Under the pieces are notes generated by a model. That model worked only from the letters and a program-made list of their open reading frames with translations, had not been told where the DNA came from and ran no database searches. Made by a program: the position numbers and the translations under genes. Source: Bifidobacterium saguinibicoloris (GTDB taxonomy: Bacteria; Actinomycetota; Actinomycetes; Actinomycetales; Bifidobacteriaceae). From it: a stretch of DNA of 38,579 nt. The stretch is from contig NZ_JAHBBF010000020.1 in assembly GCF_019331725.1 (NCBI RefSeq), positions 1 to 38,579 of the forward strand, given 5' to 3'. Every line of letters begins with the position of its first letter. Position 1 is the stretch's first letter. Below are positions 23,805 through 31,487 of this stretch, piece after piece.

Positions 23805-24785
23805 ATGAGAGCACACAGGACCCTGACGAAGCTGATGGCCGACGCGCAACGCGAAGGCAGATGCGCGTATTCCCACGACGCCGCCGAGCAAGCGGCGCTG
23901 CGCAGACGCGCCCGGTCCGGAGACTTCGTGCGCGTCTATCCGGGAATCCCGTCACTGTATGCCGAAACGGCATATTGGAGCGGGCTGAAGCCTCCGGCAC
24001 GCACGATGCATATCGCACGGTCGCTCGCACAGGTCCACCGCACATGGGTGTTCGGCGGCCTGGTAGCCGCGGTCTCCTACGGATTCGAACATCAATGGTG
24101 CCTTCACGATGGATCGGTGACGGTCGCCACGTCGGATCACGGCACGCATCGTCCCAACAGCCGCCACCTGAAACGTGTCTATGTGCCGAAGTCGTCCATG
24201 GTGCAGGTCGAGCATGAGAAGTCGGGGCTGCTTCTGCTGCCGCGCGCCATGACGCTGCTCGACTGCGCCGCCTCATATGAATTCCGTTTCGCGCTGCCGT
24301 TCTTCGACTCGGCGTTCGACAAAGGAATCACCACGGAGGATGTACTCGATGCAAGCGGTCGGATGCACACCGATCAAGCGACGACTCTGAGGCTGCTCCG
24401 ACATGCGGATGCGAACAGCGAGAACGGCGGCGAATCGTTGGCGCGCGGGACGATGATCGAGGAGCGGTTCCCCACGCCACGACTTCAGGTACCGGTGCGT
24501 GATCCGCAATCCGGAGCGGAGTATCGTGCCGATTTCGTCTGGACGTTGGCCGACGGCACGGTGGTCGTCGGCGAATATGACGGCACACGCAAATACATCG
24601 ATCCCGACATGACCGACAATCGCGGCGTGCAGGAGATGGTGGCGCGGGAACGCCGGCGGGATGAGGCTCTGAAACGTGCCGGCGCGCGCGAAATCGTCCA
24701 TTTCTCCTATGACGACGTCATCAAGAGAGTCCCGCTGACGATGAAGCTGCTCAAAGCCGGAATCCCCCGCGGGAACGGCCCATGA
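23805..24785 (+). CDS. AbiEi-like / DUF559-like protein with nuclease-type C-terminus
   Basis: A 326-residue protein of a kind common in actinobacteria. The N-terminal half resembles AbiEi-type antitoxin proteins with a winged-helix start (LMADAQREGRCAYSHDAAE, then RRRARSGDFVRVYPGI). The C-terminal part (about 215-315) looks like a Vsr/DUF559 PD-(D/E)XK fold: EERFPTPRLQVPV, YRADFVW with Asp, then VVVGEYDGTRKY with Glu and Lys. It may be a DNA-binding protein with a degraded or active nuclease domain; no AbiEii partner follows. There is no Shine-Dalgarno. TACGCT (23793-23798) ends 6 nt before ATG 23805, which suggests a leaderless start; ATG 23787 is an alternative. The flanking gaps carry copies of the same short repeat. 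Biological role unknown. Confidence 0.7.
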   Translation: MRAHRTLTKLMADAQREGRCAYSHDAAEQAALRRRARSGDFVRVYPGIPSLYAETAYWSGLKPPARTMHIARSLAQVHRTWVFGGLVAAVSYGFEHQWCLHDGSVTVATSDHGTHRPNSRHLKRVYVPKSSMVQVEHEKSGLLLLPRAMTLLDCAASYEFRFALPFFDSAFDKGITTEDVLDASGRMHTDQATTLRLLRHADANSENGGESLARGTMIEERFPTPRLQVPVRDPQSGAEYRADFVWTLADGTVVVGEYDGTRKYIDPDMTDNRGVQEMVARERRRDEALKRAGAREIVHFSYDDVIKRVPLTMKLLKAGIPRGNGP

Positions 24786-24804
24786 CGTACGTCCGCGCCT
24801 TCGC

Positions 24805-24827
24805 ACCGACGCGAAGGGCATGCCGCC
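24805..24827. repeat. Solitary copy of the short repeat unit
   Basis: ACCGACGCGAAGGGCATGCC and the next three bases match 23542-23564 at 22 of 23 positions. The two copies flank the AbiEi/DUF559-like gene as direct repeats about 1.26 kb apart. Confidence 0.65.
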
Positions 24828-24841
24828 ACGCGAGGGCTGAT

Positions 24842-24871
24842 TTGACGGGAACGTCAGGACGGTCATATGGT
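24842..24871 (+). promoter_or_regulatory. Promoter candidate before a 52-codon ORF
   Basis: TTGACG (24842-24847), an 18-bp spacer and TATGGT (24866-24871) end 10 nt before the ATG at 24882. This would give a very short or absent leader. Confidence 0.4.
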
Positions 24872-24881
24872 GAATCCCGTT

Positions 24882-25040
24882 ATGATTCGATACGCCATGT
24901 TCGATTGCGCCGGCGAGGAAGGCCGCGCGTTGCGACAGCAGATTGGGCTGCTGCCGCCGCTCGAACATGCCCTTGACGAGAAACGTCAATGGAAGGGGCT
25001 CCTGGCCGGGCTTTCCTCCACCACCACGCTCCCCCGCTGA
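24882..25040 (+). CDS. Possible small protein, 52 aa, unknown
   Basis: A short ORF directly downstream of a plausible promoter but without a Shine-Dalgarno. The product contains an amphipathic helical stretch (GEEGRALRQQIGLLPPLEHA, then LDEKRQWKGLLAGLSS) and no membrane helix. I do not recognise it. It may be a leaderless small gene, the remnant of a larger gene, or chance. A second ATG six codons in is another possible start. Confidence 0.3.
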   Translation: MIRYAMFDCAGEEGRALRQQIGLLPPLEHALDEKRQWKGLLAGLSSTTTLPR

Positions 25041-25321
25041 AACCCGCATAACCGAATCATTCCTCCAAGGTCCCCGTCCGTCCAACGGCATGCCACGGCA
25101 TAGGCGGCATCGCCGATCCACGCAATCCACGCGATTCATGCGATTCACGTACGGCACCGAATAACGCCTGCGGAACATACGTCACATGCGCACGCCGCGT
25201 GGAGACGGCCACTCGGCCGGTTCCGCCCCGCCACCGCCGACGACCGCGATCCGCCATGCAACGCCCCGATGACGGGAACCGAAGACACCAATCAATCCAT
25301 TCCAAGGAAGGAGACAACCAC
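25041..25321. other. Leader region of the RNA-repair cassette
   Basis: This gap must hold the promoter of the metallophosphoesterase-kinase/ligase genes. A small run of imperfect direct repeats (GATCCACGCAATCCACGCGATTC and variants, 25111-25148) is the only structure seen. It ends with AAGGAAGGAG, the ribosome site of the next gene. No coding region or clear promoter hexamers were found. Confidence 0.4.
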
Positions 25322-26098
25322 ATGAGGTATTTCACCACCGACACGCATTTCGGACATCCGCTGGTGAGCGTGCTGCGCGGATACACCCGCTTCGACCCCG
25401 GCCGCGAGCGCTACGCCGCGCTGCTCGCCGAACAGGGCCGCAAGGCCGCCGAGGACTGGGCGAAGGGCGTCGTGTTTGACGATTCGCGGCTCAGCTTCCG
25501 CACGGCCGCCGACACGGACGCGCATGATGCGGCCGTCGTCGCGAACATCAACCGTCTGGTCGGCGAGGACGACGAACTGTGGATCCTGGGCGACATCGGC
25601 TTCCGCACATCCGTCCGGCATCTCAAGTCGTGTCTGCGCCAGCTGCGCTGCCGTCACCTGCATGCGGTGATCGGCAACCACGACGACTGGTGGCTGGACG
25701 ACCGGCCGGCGCGCAACTTGTTCGAGTCGATCGAGCCGAACGGCACGGTCGACGTCACCGGCCTTGACGCCACCCACCCGGAGCGGGCCGAGACCGTGAA
25801 CCTGTCGCATTTCCCATACCGCGAGGATCTCGTCTACGGGTGGCCGGATGACGCCGTGCGCTTCCCGGACAAGGCGCTGCCGTTCGACGGCCGGCGTCTC
25901 CTGTACGGGCATACGCATCAGCTCTCGCCCGAGGGCGCACGCCCGGAGGCGCTCAACGTGGGTCTCGACGCGTGGGGTCTCGGGCCGGTGAGCGAAACCC
26001 GGATCGTCGAATGGTTCCATGGACATGCGGGTGTCGTGTCCGACACCGCGAAGCCCTGCACCGAGCCGTCCGATGCTCCGACGACGGAAAGGAGCTGA
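25322..26098 (+). CDS. Calcineurin-like metallophosphoesterase, RNA-end processing candidate
   Basis: A 258-residue cytoplasmic phosphoesterase with all five metal-binding blocks: DTHFGH (Asp 7, His 9), GD at 90-91, GNHDDW (Asn 119, His 120), SHFP (His 163) and GHTH (196-199), then LNVGLDAW. An extra helical segment (about 20-80) separates blocks I and II. Alone, the family could act on phosphomonoesters or cyclic phosphodiesters. Its downstream neighbour starts 4 bp after the stop and has its ribosome site inside this gene's end. That neighbour is a polynucleotide kinase/RNA ligase, so removal of a 2',3'-cyclic or 3'-phosphate from broken RNA is the likely role (inference, by analogy with the metallophosphoesterase domain of clostridial Pnkp). 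A strong AAGGAAGGAG precedes ATG 25322. Confidence 0.88.
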   Translation: MRYFTTDTHFGHPLVSVLRGYTRFDPGRERYAALLAEQGRKAAEDWAKGVVFDDSRLSFRTAADTDAHDAAVVANINRLVGEDDELWILGDIGFRTSVRHLKSCLRQLRCRHLHAVIGNHDDWWLDDRPARNLFESIEPNGTVDVTGLDATHPERAETVNLSHFPYREDLVYGWPDDAVRFPDKALPFDGRRLLYGHTHQLSPEGARPEALNVGLDAWGLGPVSETRIVEWFHGHAGVVSDTAKPCTEPSDAPTTERS

Positions 26099-26102
26099 CC
26101 CG

Positions 26103-27545
26103 ATGGCGAAGCTGATCATCCTGCGCGGTCTGCCGGCATCCGGCAAGTCCACGTGGGCACGCCGATGGGCGGACGATTCCTCGAACACGTGGCCGCACTG
26201 CGTGGTCTCGTTGGACGCCATCCGCCTGATGGTCGCCGGTTCCGCGGCGAACCGGGACCGGATGCGGTCCCGTCACGCCAAGTCGTTCGAGACGATGGTC
26301 GTCGCCATGGGACGGCATATGGTCGCCGACGCGTTGGACGCCGGCTGGGACGTGGTCGCCGACGCCCAGCATGCGAACCCCCGGTACGCGTGCGAGCTGG
26401 CGTTGCTCGCCCGCAGGCATGGCGCCGTCTGGGAGACGAAGGACTTCGACGTGCCGTTGGACGAGCTGCTGCGGCGCAACGCCGCGCGCGGGGACGCCGA
26501 CCGGGTGCCCGAGGAGTACATCCGTGAATCCTGGAGGCGGTTCCATGCCGTGATGTTCCGGCCGTTGGAGCCGGGAGACCCTGACGGGAACCTGTTGGAC
26601 CGCATGCGTGCCGACCCGTATGTGCGGGTCGTCCCGGTGCGCGGCGAGACGGACGTCTTCGCCTGCAACTTCACGTCGGAGGCGTTCCGCGAGCATCGTT
26701 GGACGGCGCGCACGATCAACGCGCGCGGCCTGTTCCTCGACGGCGATGGCCGTGTGGTGCAGCGTGGTTTCGAGAAGTTCTTCGCCGTGGACGAGACCCC
26801 GGAGACCTCGTTCGAACGTGTGGTCGCGCACGCGCGCGGCCATGCCGGCGCGCTGCCCGTGCGTGTGGAGCGCAAGGAGAACGGGTTCCTGGGCCTGGTG
26901 GGAACCGGCGGCGATCCGGGGACGTTCCGGTTCTGGTCGAAGTCCGGGCAGACGGATTATTCCGCGCTGATCGAACGGCTGTTCCCCGAGGATCCGGCCG
27001 TTCGCGGCGAACTGTGGCGGATGCTGCGCGAATGGGACGTCACTGCGGCGTTCGAGGTGATCAACTGCGAGTCGGACCGTCATATCGTCGGCTATGACGG
27101 GTCGGGGCTGCGTCTGCTGCATCTGATCCGCAACGCCGAGACGTTCTCCATCGACTACGGGCATGAGACCGCGTTCACGCAGACGGGCGGGTTCGTCCGG
27201 CCGGAGACCGTGACGATCGCCCGCACGCCCGATGAGGTCGCGCAGGCGATCGTGGACGCCAAGGCGAGCCTCCGCGAAGGCGTGGTGCTGTATTTCGCCG
27301 ACGGTTGGATGGTGAAGGTGAAGTCGGACCGGTACAAGCTGGTCAAGGCCATGCGTCCGCTGCTGCAGCGCATGCTGCTGCGTGGACGTCCGTGCAACAA
27401 GACGGGCGACGTGGCCGATCTGGCGCGCCGGATCGTCGACTACACCCGCGATCACGACATCGATCTGACGTATGAGCGGCAGGCGTTCGGCGAACGCGAC
27501 GTGGATATGACCAAGGTCGGCGAGCTGGTCGATCTGGTGCGTTGA
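26103..27545 (+). CDS. Polynucleotide 5'-kinase / RNA ligase fusion
   Basis: A 480-residue two-domain protein. Residues 1-170 form a P-loop kinase like T4 polynucleotide kinase: GLPASGKST (9-17), LDAIR (Asp 38 and Arg 41 matching the catalytic Asp and Arg), and the lid motif RNAARGDADRVP (125-136). Residues about 195-480 form a T4 Rnl1-like nucleotidyltransferase: ARGLFLD (207-213), motif I KENG with Lys 258 as the AMP acceptor, motif III FEVINCESDRHIVGY (317-331), motif IV EGVVLY (392-397) and motif V with Lys 405 and 407. All catalytic blocks look intact. It should phosphorylate 5'-OH RNA ends and seal them to 3'-OH ends. The domain order resembles clostridial Pnkp (kinase, phosphatase, ligase), with the phosphatase supplied by the preceding gene. 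AAAGGAG overlapping the previous stop drives translation. Confidence 0.9.
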   Translation: MAKLIILRGLPASGKSTWARRWADDSSNTWPHCVVSLDAIRLMVAGSAANRDRMRSRHAKSFETMVVAMGRHMVADALDAGWDVVADAQHANPRYACELALLARRHGAVWETKDFDVPLDELLRRNAARGDADRVPEEYIRESWRRFHAVMFRPLEPGDPDGNLLDRMRADPYVRVVPVRGETDVFACNFTSEAFREHRWTARTINARGLFLDGDGRVVQRGFEKFFAVDETPETSFERVVAHARGHAGALPVRVERKENGFLGLVGTGGDPGTFRFWSKSGQTDYSALIERLFPEDPAVRGELWRMLREWDVTAAFEVINCESDRHIVGYDGSGLRLLHLIRNAETFSIDYGHETAFTQTGGFVRPETVTIARTPDEVAQAIVDAKASLREGVVLYFADGWMVKVKSDRYKLVKAMRPLLQRMLLRGRPCNKTGDVADLARRIVDYTRDHDIDLTYERQAFGERDVDMTKVGELVDLVR

Positions 27546-27557
27546 CGCCGTCGCACG

Positions 27558-28430
27558 TCACGCGAGCGTCGGGTCGGCGAAACGCCGGTTGGCGAGTACC
27601 GGGAGCGATTCGCGGGCGTCGCGCAGCGTGTCGCGTCGAAGTTCAGCGGTGATGAGGCCGGGATGGGATCCGGCGGCCGCGACGACTTCGCCGAGCGGGT
27701 CGATGACGCGGCTCAGGCCGATGGTCCTGGTTCCCGTCTCGCTGCAGGCGAGCACGTAGCAGGTGTTCTCCAGCGCGCGGGCGGCGGTCAGGAGCTCCCA
27801 GTGGCGTTCCTTCCGCGCGCCGCGCACCCATGCGGCGCTGACGGCGATGACGTCCGCTCCGCGCACGGCAAGGGACCGTGCGGTCTCCGGGAACCGCACG
27901 TCGTAGCAGGTCATCACGCCGATACGCCAGCCGTCGACGTCGACGACCGGCGGCAGTTCGTCTCCGGGCGCGACCGTGTCGGATTCGCGTTCCGAGAACG
28001 CGTCGTACAGGTGGAGTTTGCGGTAGGCGGCGATGACGTCGCCGCCGCGGATGACGACGAACACGTTGGCGACGCGTCCCGTGACGGACGACGCCGGTTC
28101 CGACGACGTTTCCGGTTCCAGCGACGGCATGTGCACGGTGCCCATCAACGTGATGCCGTACCGTTCGCCGATCCGCCGCAGTCCGGCGACGAACGGCCCA
28201 TCCGACGGTTGCGCCATGCGCGCCGTGAACGTCGGGTCGTCGTCGCGTGCGATGAGTCCTTCCGGCAGGAGCAGCAGTCGCGCGTCCTCGTCCGACGCAC
28301 GACGCGCATATCCGTCGATGACGGCAAGGTTCGCGTCCGGTTCCCGCGTCACCGCGAACTGTGCGATGGCGACCTTCAGCGTCTCATCCGTGCGATACGT
28401 TCCGTCCGTCATGTCCGTTCCGATTCCCAT
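27558..28430 (-). CDS. Carbon-nitrogen hydrolase (nitrilase superfamily)
   Basis: A 290-residue amidohydrolase with the full catalytic triad: Glu 57 in LLPEG, Lys 138 in YRKLHLYDAF and Cys 175 in MTCYDVRFPE. The segment RKLHLYD with CYDVRFPE points to the omega-amidase / deaminated-glutathione amidase branch, but the substrate is not settled by sequence. A start without Shine-Dalgarno at ATG 28430 is preceded by GATAAT (28439-28444) ending 8 nt upstream, so the mRNA is probably leaderless. ATG 28412 is an alternative. It is convergent with the RNA-ligase gene, 12 bp apart. Confidence 0.88.
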   Translation of the reverse strand: MGIGTDMTDGTYRTDETLKVAIAQFAVTREPDANLAVIDGYARRASDEDARLLLLPEGLIARDDDPTFTARMAQPSDGPFVAGLRRIGERYGITLMGTVHMPSLEPETSSEPASSVTGRVANVFVVIRGGDVIAAYRKLHLYDAFSERESDTVAPGDELPPVVDVDGWRIGVMTCYDVRFPETARSLAVRGADVIAVSAAWVRGARKERHWELLTAARALENTCYVLACSETGTRTIGLSRVIDPLGEVVAAAGSHPGLITAELRRDTLRDARESLPVLANRRFADPTLA

Positions 28431-28439
28431 GCCATGACA

Positions 28440-28814
28440 TTATCGCCGTAGGTGGGCTTTGGCCTCGGGGCTTCCGGTACGCGGGCGCGGCGAGGGTCGC
28501 CGCGGGGTCGGATTCGCCCTGCGTCGACGCGCCTCCACGACGTCCCAGATGATGCCGACGATCAGCCAGACCGCACCCACTGCGGCGACGCACAATCCCA
28601 CGAGCACCAGAATCGAGCAGAGAAAGCTCACGAACACCCCGCCGATGAGGTCCGTCAACGTCGACCCGAGCCAGCTCCAATCGTTGGGGCCGCCGGGCGT
28701 GCTGTGCCACGCCGCCTTCATACCGCCCGAGGCCAGCCAGGCGATGAGCGCGGACAATCCCGCCGCGGCTCCCCCGACACCCGTCACGATCAACGGCACG
28801 ATGCTGTGCTTCAT
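28440..28814 (-). CDS. Small membrane protein, 124 aa, unknown
   Basis: The predicted helices are at about 5-27 (VPLIVTGVGGAAAGLSALIA) and about 55-92 (LIGGVFVSFLCSILVLVGLC plus AAVGAVWLIVGIIW). Between them lies a polar loop with HSTPGGPNDWSW. The C-terminal 35 residues are rich in Arg and Pro and should be cytoplasmic. No family recognised. The ATG at 28814 has only AGGG upstream. It lies 9 bp before the nitrilase-family gene, although that gene has its own promoter inside the 3' end of this one. Confidence 0.65.
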   Translation of the reverse strand: MKHSIVPLIVTGVGGAAAGLSALIAWLASGGMKAAWHSTPGGPNDWSWLGSTLTDLIGGVFVSFLCSILVLVGLCVAAVGAVWLIVGIIWDVVEARRRRANPTPRRPSPRPRTGSPEAKAHLRR

Positions 28815-28985
28815 GAGACAACCCTATCGCCGGAACAATCCTCGTTCCACAACGTAGTCCCTGTCGCGTCCCGTCGTTTCGCAGTCTCCGCCGTTTCGCC
28901 GGCCATGCCGGATTCACACGCGACCGGGTACTAGGATGGGAGCGGTAACACGGGACCGTGATCCCTCGATGAAAAAGGAGCTTCC

Positions 28986-30581
28986 ATGACCGATGTCGTC
29001 ACCAGCAAGGACAAGGAGTACGAGGCGGAGGAGCGCAAGGCCGCGCCGGGGCCGGACCAGGCGATGAGCGACCGTGTGAACAACCGTTCGCTGCGTCCGC
29101 GTTCCGAGGCGTTCAAGGAGTTCATGCGTTCCGGCTGGGCGGATGACGAGCCGGACATCGAACCGCTCGAATCCTCGAAGTTCACGCCCGCCCGCCTCAA
29201 GGCGCTGGGCGCGGCGTTCCCTGGCGAACGTCTGGTGATTCCGGCGGGCCAGCCGAAGGTGCGCAACAACGACTGCGACTACATGTTCCGTCCGGACACG
29301 GCGTTCGCGTACTACACGGGTCTCGGCGTCGACTACGAGGCAGGCGCCGTGCTGGTCCTCAACCCCGTCGACCCGGACTCCCCGGAGGCCAAGGCCGGCG
29401 AAACGCACGTGCCGGAGCTGTTCGTCGCGCCGCGCGCCGACAACTCCACGACCGACTTCTTCATGAACGCGCACTACGGCGAGTACTGGGTCGGCCCGCG
29501 CGCGGGCCTCAAGGAGATGACCGCGATGACGGGCATCGAAACGCACGACATCGCGCAGCTGGCCGACGCGCTGTCCAAGGACGTCGGCGCCGAGGCGGGG
29601 GCGGTCCGGGTGCGCGTGATGCGCGAGACGGACCCCCAGGTCACCGCGCTCGTCGAGTCCGTGCGCGAGGCGAACGGCGCTACCGATCCGGACCGCAACG
29701 CCGCCGCCGACGACAAGCTGCACGAGTTCACGTCCGAGGCCCGTATGGTCAAGGACGCCTACGAGATCGGCGAGATGCGCAAGGCCGTGGCCGCGACCAA
29801 GCAGGGCTTCGACCGTCTGCTCTCCTCGCTGCCGTCCGCGCTCGACAAGCCTCGTTCCGAGCGCATCCTCGAAGGCGCGTTCAACGCCGTCTCCCGCGAG
29901 CTCGGCAACGCGGTCGGCTACGATTCGATCGTCGCCTCCGGCCCGCACGCCCCGATTCTGCACTGGATGCGCAACACCGGCGTCGTGAAGACCGGCGACA
30001 TGCTGCTCGTCGATGCGGGCGTCGAGGTCGACTCCCTGTACACCGCGGACATCACCCGCACGTTCCCGACGAACGGCAAATTCACCGGCCTGCAGAAGCG
30101 CCTGTACCAGGCCGTGCTCGACTCCCAGCAGGCCGGTTTCGAGGCCGCCAAGCCGGGCGCCACCTACTCCGACATCCACCACGCCTGCATGCGCGTAATC
30201 GCCGAGAGGCTCCACGAGTGGGGCCTGCTGCCGGTGGACGTGGAGACGTCCCTGTCCCCCGAGGGCCAGCAGCACCGTCGCTGGCTCGCCTGCGGCGTGG
30301 CGCATCACCTCGGCCTCGACGTGCATGACTGCGCGCAGGCCCGCTTCGAGTCGTATCAGGGCGCCAAGATCCGCCCAGGCATGATCTTCACCATCGAGCC
30401 GGGCCTGTACTTCCGCGAGGATGACCTGCTCATCCCGCCGGAATACCGCGGCATCGGCATCCGCATCGAGGACGACGTGCTCATGACCGAAGACGGCCCC
30501 GAATGGATCTCCGCCGGCATCCCGAAGCAGATCACGGACGTCGAGCAGTGGATGGCCGACCGCGCCGCGGCGGCCAAGTGA
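28986..30581 (+). CDS. pepP: Xaa-Pro aminopeptidase (aminopeptidase P, M24B)
   Basis: A 531-residue cytoplasmic metallopeptidase releasing N-terminal residues before Pro. The N-terminal domain (about 60-260) contains the AMP_N-like DYMFRPDTAFAYYTGL. The C-terminal pita-bread fold holds the metal ligands: Asp 343 and Asp 355 (VDAGVEVDSLYTADITRTF), His about 439 (HHLGLDVHD), Glu about 470 (TIEPGLYF) and Glu about 494 (RIEDDV). The spacing between the two Asp is one residue longer than in E. coli PepP. A strong AAAAAGGAG precedes ATG 28986. The first 40 residues are charged and look disordered. A Nudix hydrolase gene follows 59 bp downstream. Confidence 0.93.
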   Translation: MTDVVTSKDKEYEAEERKAAPGPDQAMSDRVNNRSLRPRSEAFKEFMRSGWADDEPDIEPLESSKFTPARLKALGAAFPGERLVIPAGQPKVRNNDCDYMFRPDTAFAYYTGLGVDYEAGAVLVLNPVDPDSPEAKAGETHVPELFVAPRADNSTTDFFMNAHYGEYWVGPRAGLKEMTAMTGIETHDIAQLADALSKDVGAEAGAVRVRVMRETDPQVTALVESVREANGATDPDRNAAADDKLHEFTSEARMVKDAYEIGEMRKAVAATKQGFDRLLSSLPSALDKPRSERILEGAFNAVSRELGNAVGYDSIVASGPHAPILHWMRNTGVVKTGDMLLVDAGVEVDSLYTADITRTFPTNGKFTGLQKRLYQAVLDSQQAGFEAAKPGATYSDIHHACMRVIAERLHEWGLLPVDVETSLSPEGQQHRRWLACGVAHHLGLDVHDCAQARFESYQGAKIRPGMIFTIEPGLYFREDDLLIPPEYRGIGIRIEDDVLMTEDGPEWISAGIPKQITDVEQWMADRAAAAK

Positions 30582-30596
30582 TCGAACCAACCCCTT

Positions 30597-30621
30597 CGGG
30601 CTCCCCGCATCAGGGAGCCCG
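30597..30621 (+). terminator. Hairpin between pepP and the Nudix gene
   Basis: CGGGCTCCC (30597-30605) pairs perfectly with GGGAGCCCG (30613-30621) around a 7-nt loop. There is no T-run, and the next ribosome site follows 9 bp later. It may attenuate readthrough into the Nudix gene or protect the pepP message. Confidence 0.55.
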
Positions 30622-30640
30622 ACCCGTATAAGGAGGCAAT

Positions 30641-31162
30641 ATGCCGACACCGCAATTCGTGCTCGAACTGCGCAAAAAAATCGGCCATGACCTGCTGTGG
30701 CTCAACGGCGTGACCGGCTGCGTGCTCGACGGCGAAGGCCGCATCCTGCTCGGCCGACGCTCCGACACCGGCGAGTGGGCGATGGTCTACGGCATCAACG
30801 AGCCGGGCGAACAGCCCGCGGACACAGTGGTGCGCGAAATCAAGGAGGAGACGGGCGTCGACGCGGTCGTCACCGATCTGGTGGCCGTCACCTCTTCGGA
30901 CAGAATCATCACCTACGCGAACGGCGACAACACGATGTACATGGACCATTCGTTCCTGTGCGCCCTGAAGCCGGGAGGCAACGCCGAGCCGTTCGTCGGC
31001 GACGAGGAGAGCCTCAACGTCGGCTGGTTCGACTTGGACGACCTGCCCGAGCCGCTGGCGAGGAGCACCGTCGAACGCCTGAAGCTGTTCCGCACATACA
31101 TCGAGAACAAGCGGCGCGGCGACGCGCATGCGTTCTTCGTCTTCGACGGCGAACGGCGCTGA
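30641..31162 (+). CDS. Nudix hydrolase
   Basis: A 173-residue protein with a perfect Nudix box at 51-73: Gly 51, Glu 57, then REIKEETGV matching REUXEEXGU. Nudix enzymes cleave nucleoside diphosphates linked to another group, using Mg bound by the box glutamates. The flanking TGCVLDGEGRILLGRR and EWAMVYGINEPGE are usual for the broad MutT-like group, so the substrate is undefined. AAGGAGG precedes ATG 30641 by 5 bp. It is transcribed after pepP and ends at a very strong terminator. Confidence 0.92.
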   Translation: MPTPQFVLELRKKIGHDLLWLNGVTGCVLDGEGRILLGRRSDTGEWAMVYGINEPGEQPADTVVREIKEETGVDAVVTDLVAVTSSDRIITYANGDNTMYMDHSFLCALKPGGNAEPFVGDEESLNVGWFDLDDLPEPLARSTVERLKLFRTYIENKRRGDAHAFFVFDGERR

Positions 31163-31171
31163 CGCCCGCCA

Positions 31172-31213
31172 CGAGTCGGGCCCCGGTGGGGAATCCCGCC
31201 GGGGCCCGACTCG
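31172..31213 (+). terminator. Strong terminator after the Nudix gene
   Basis: A perfect 15-bp GC-rich stem (31172-31186 with 31199-31213) is capped by a 12-nt region that can itself pair GGG with CCC. It begins 10 bp after the stop codon. Confidence 0.8.
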
Positions 31214-31264
31214 TCCCCGACGCCCCTAGGTATGCGTCCCCACGCGAATCGCTGCAAGCATGAC

Positions 31265-31351
31265 GTTATTCGTTAACAACCCTTACATGTGGCGAAAGCC
31301 TGTTCTGCCCTCGCCAATCAGGCATGCCGAGGCGCCGTATGAAGCTATACT
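31265..31351 (+). promoter_or_regulatory. Promoter region of the first ROK regulator
   Basis: In the 325-bp gap 31163-31487, GTTATTCGTTAAC (31265-31277) is an imperfect dyad with a GTTAAC end, resembling the ROK-type site at 33544. TATACT (31346-31351) is a good -10 box without a visible -35. An AT-rich patch (GTTGACTTAAATATTCC) follows at about 31361. No coding sequence is seen in the gap. Confidence 0.4.
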
Positions 31352-31487
31352 GAAAAGGTAGTTGACTTAAATATTCCCGGCAACGAGGCCGGCAAGGCGC
31401 GCACCAAGGGCCTGCCCCATCACCGTGGCCGTCATCCGCATCCATCATGGGGACGACCGTCCGAAGACAACGACAGGAGAGGACGTC

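Noticed and set aside
24273..25178. 301-codon minus-strand ORF overlapping the AbiEi/DUF559-like gene and the following gap
   Set aside because: Half of it is antisense to the better supported gene, and it has no ribosome site or recognisable domain.
25322..27545. Prophage origin of the RNA-repair genes
   Set aside because: No phage structural, integrase or lysis genes, attachment sites or composition shift are seen around them. Transfer in the distant past remains possible.
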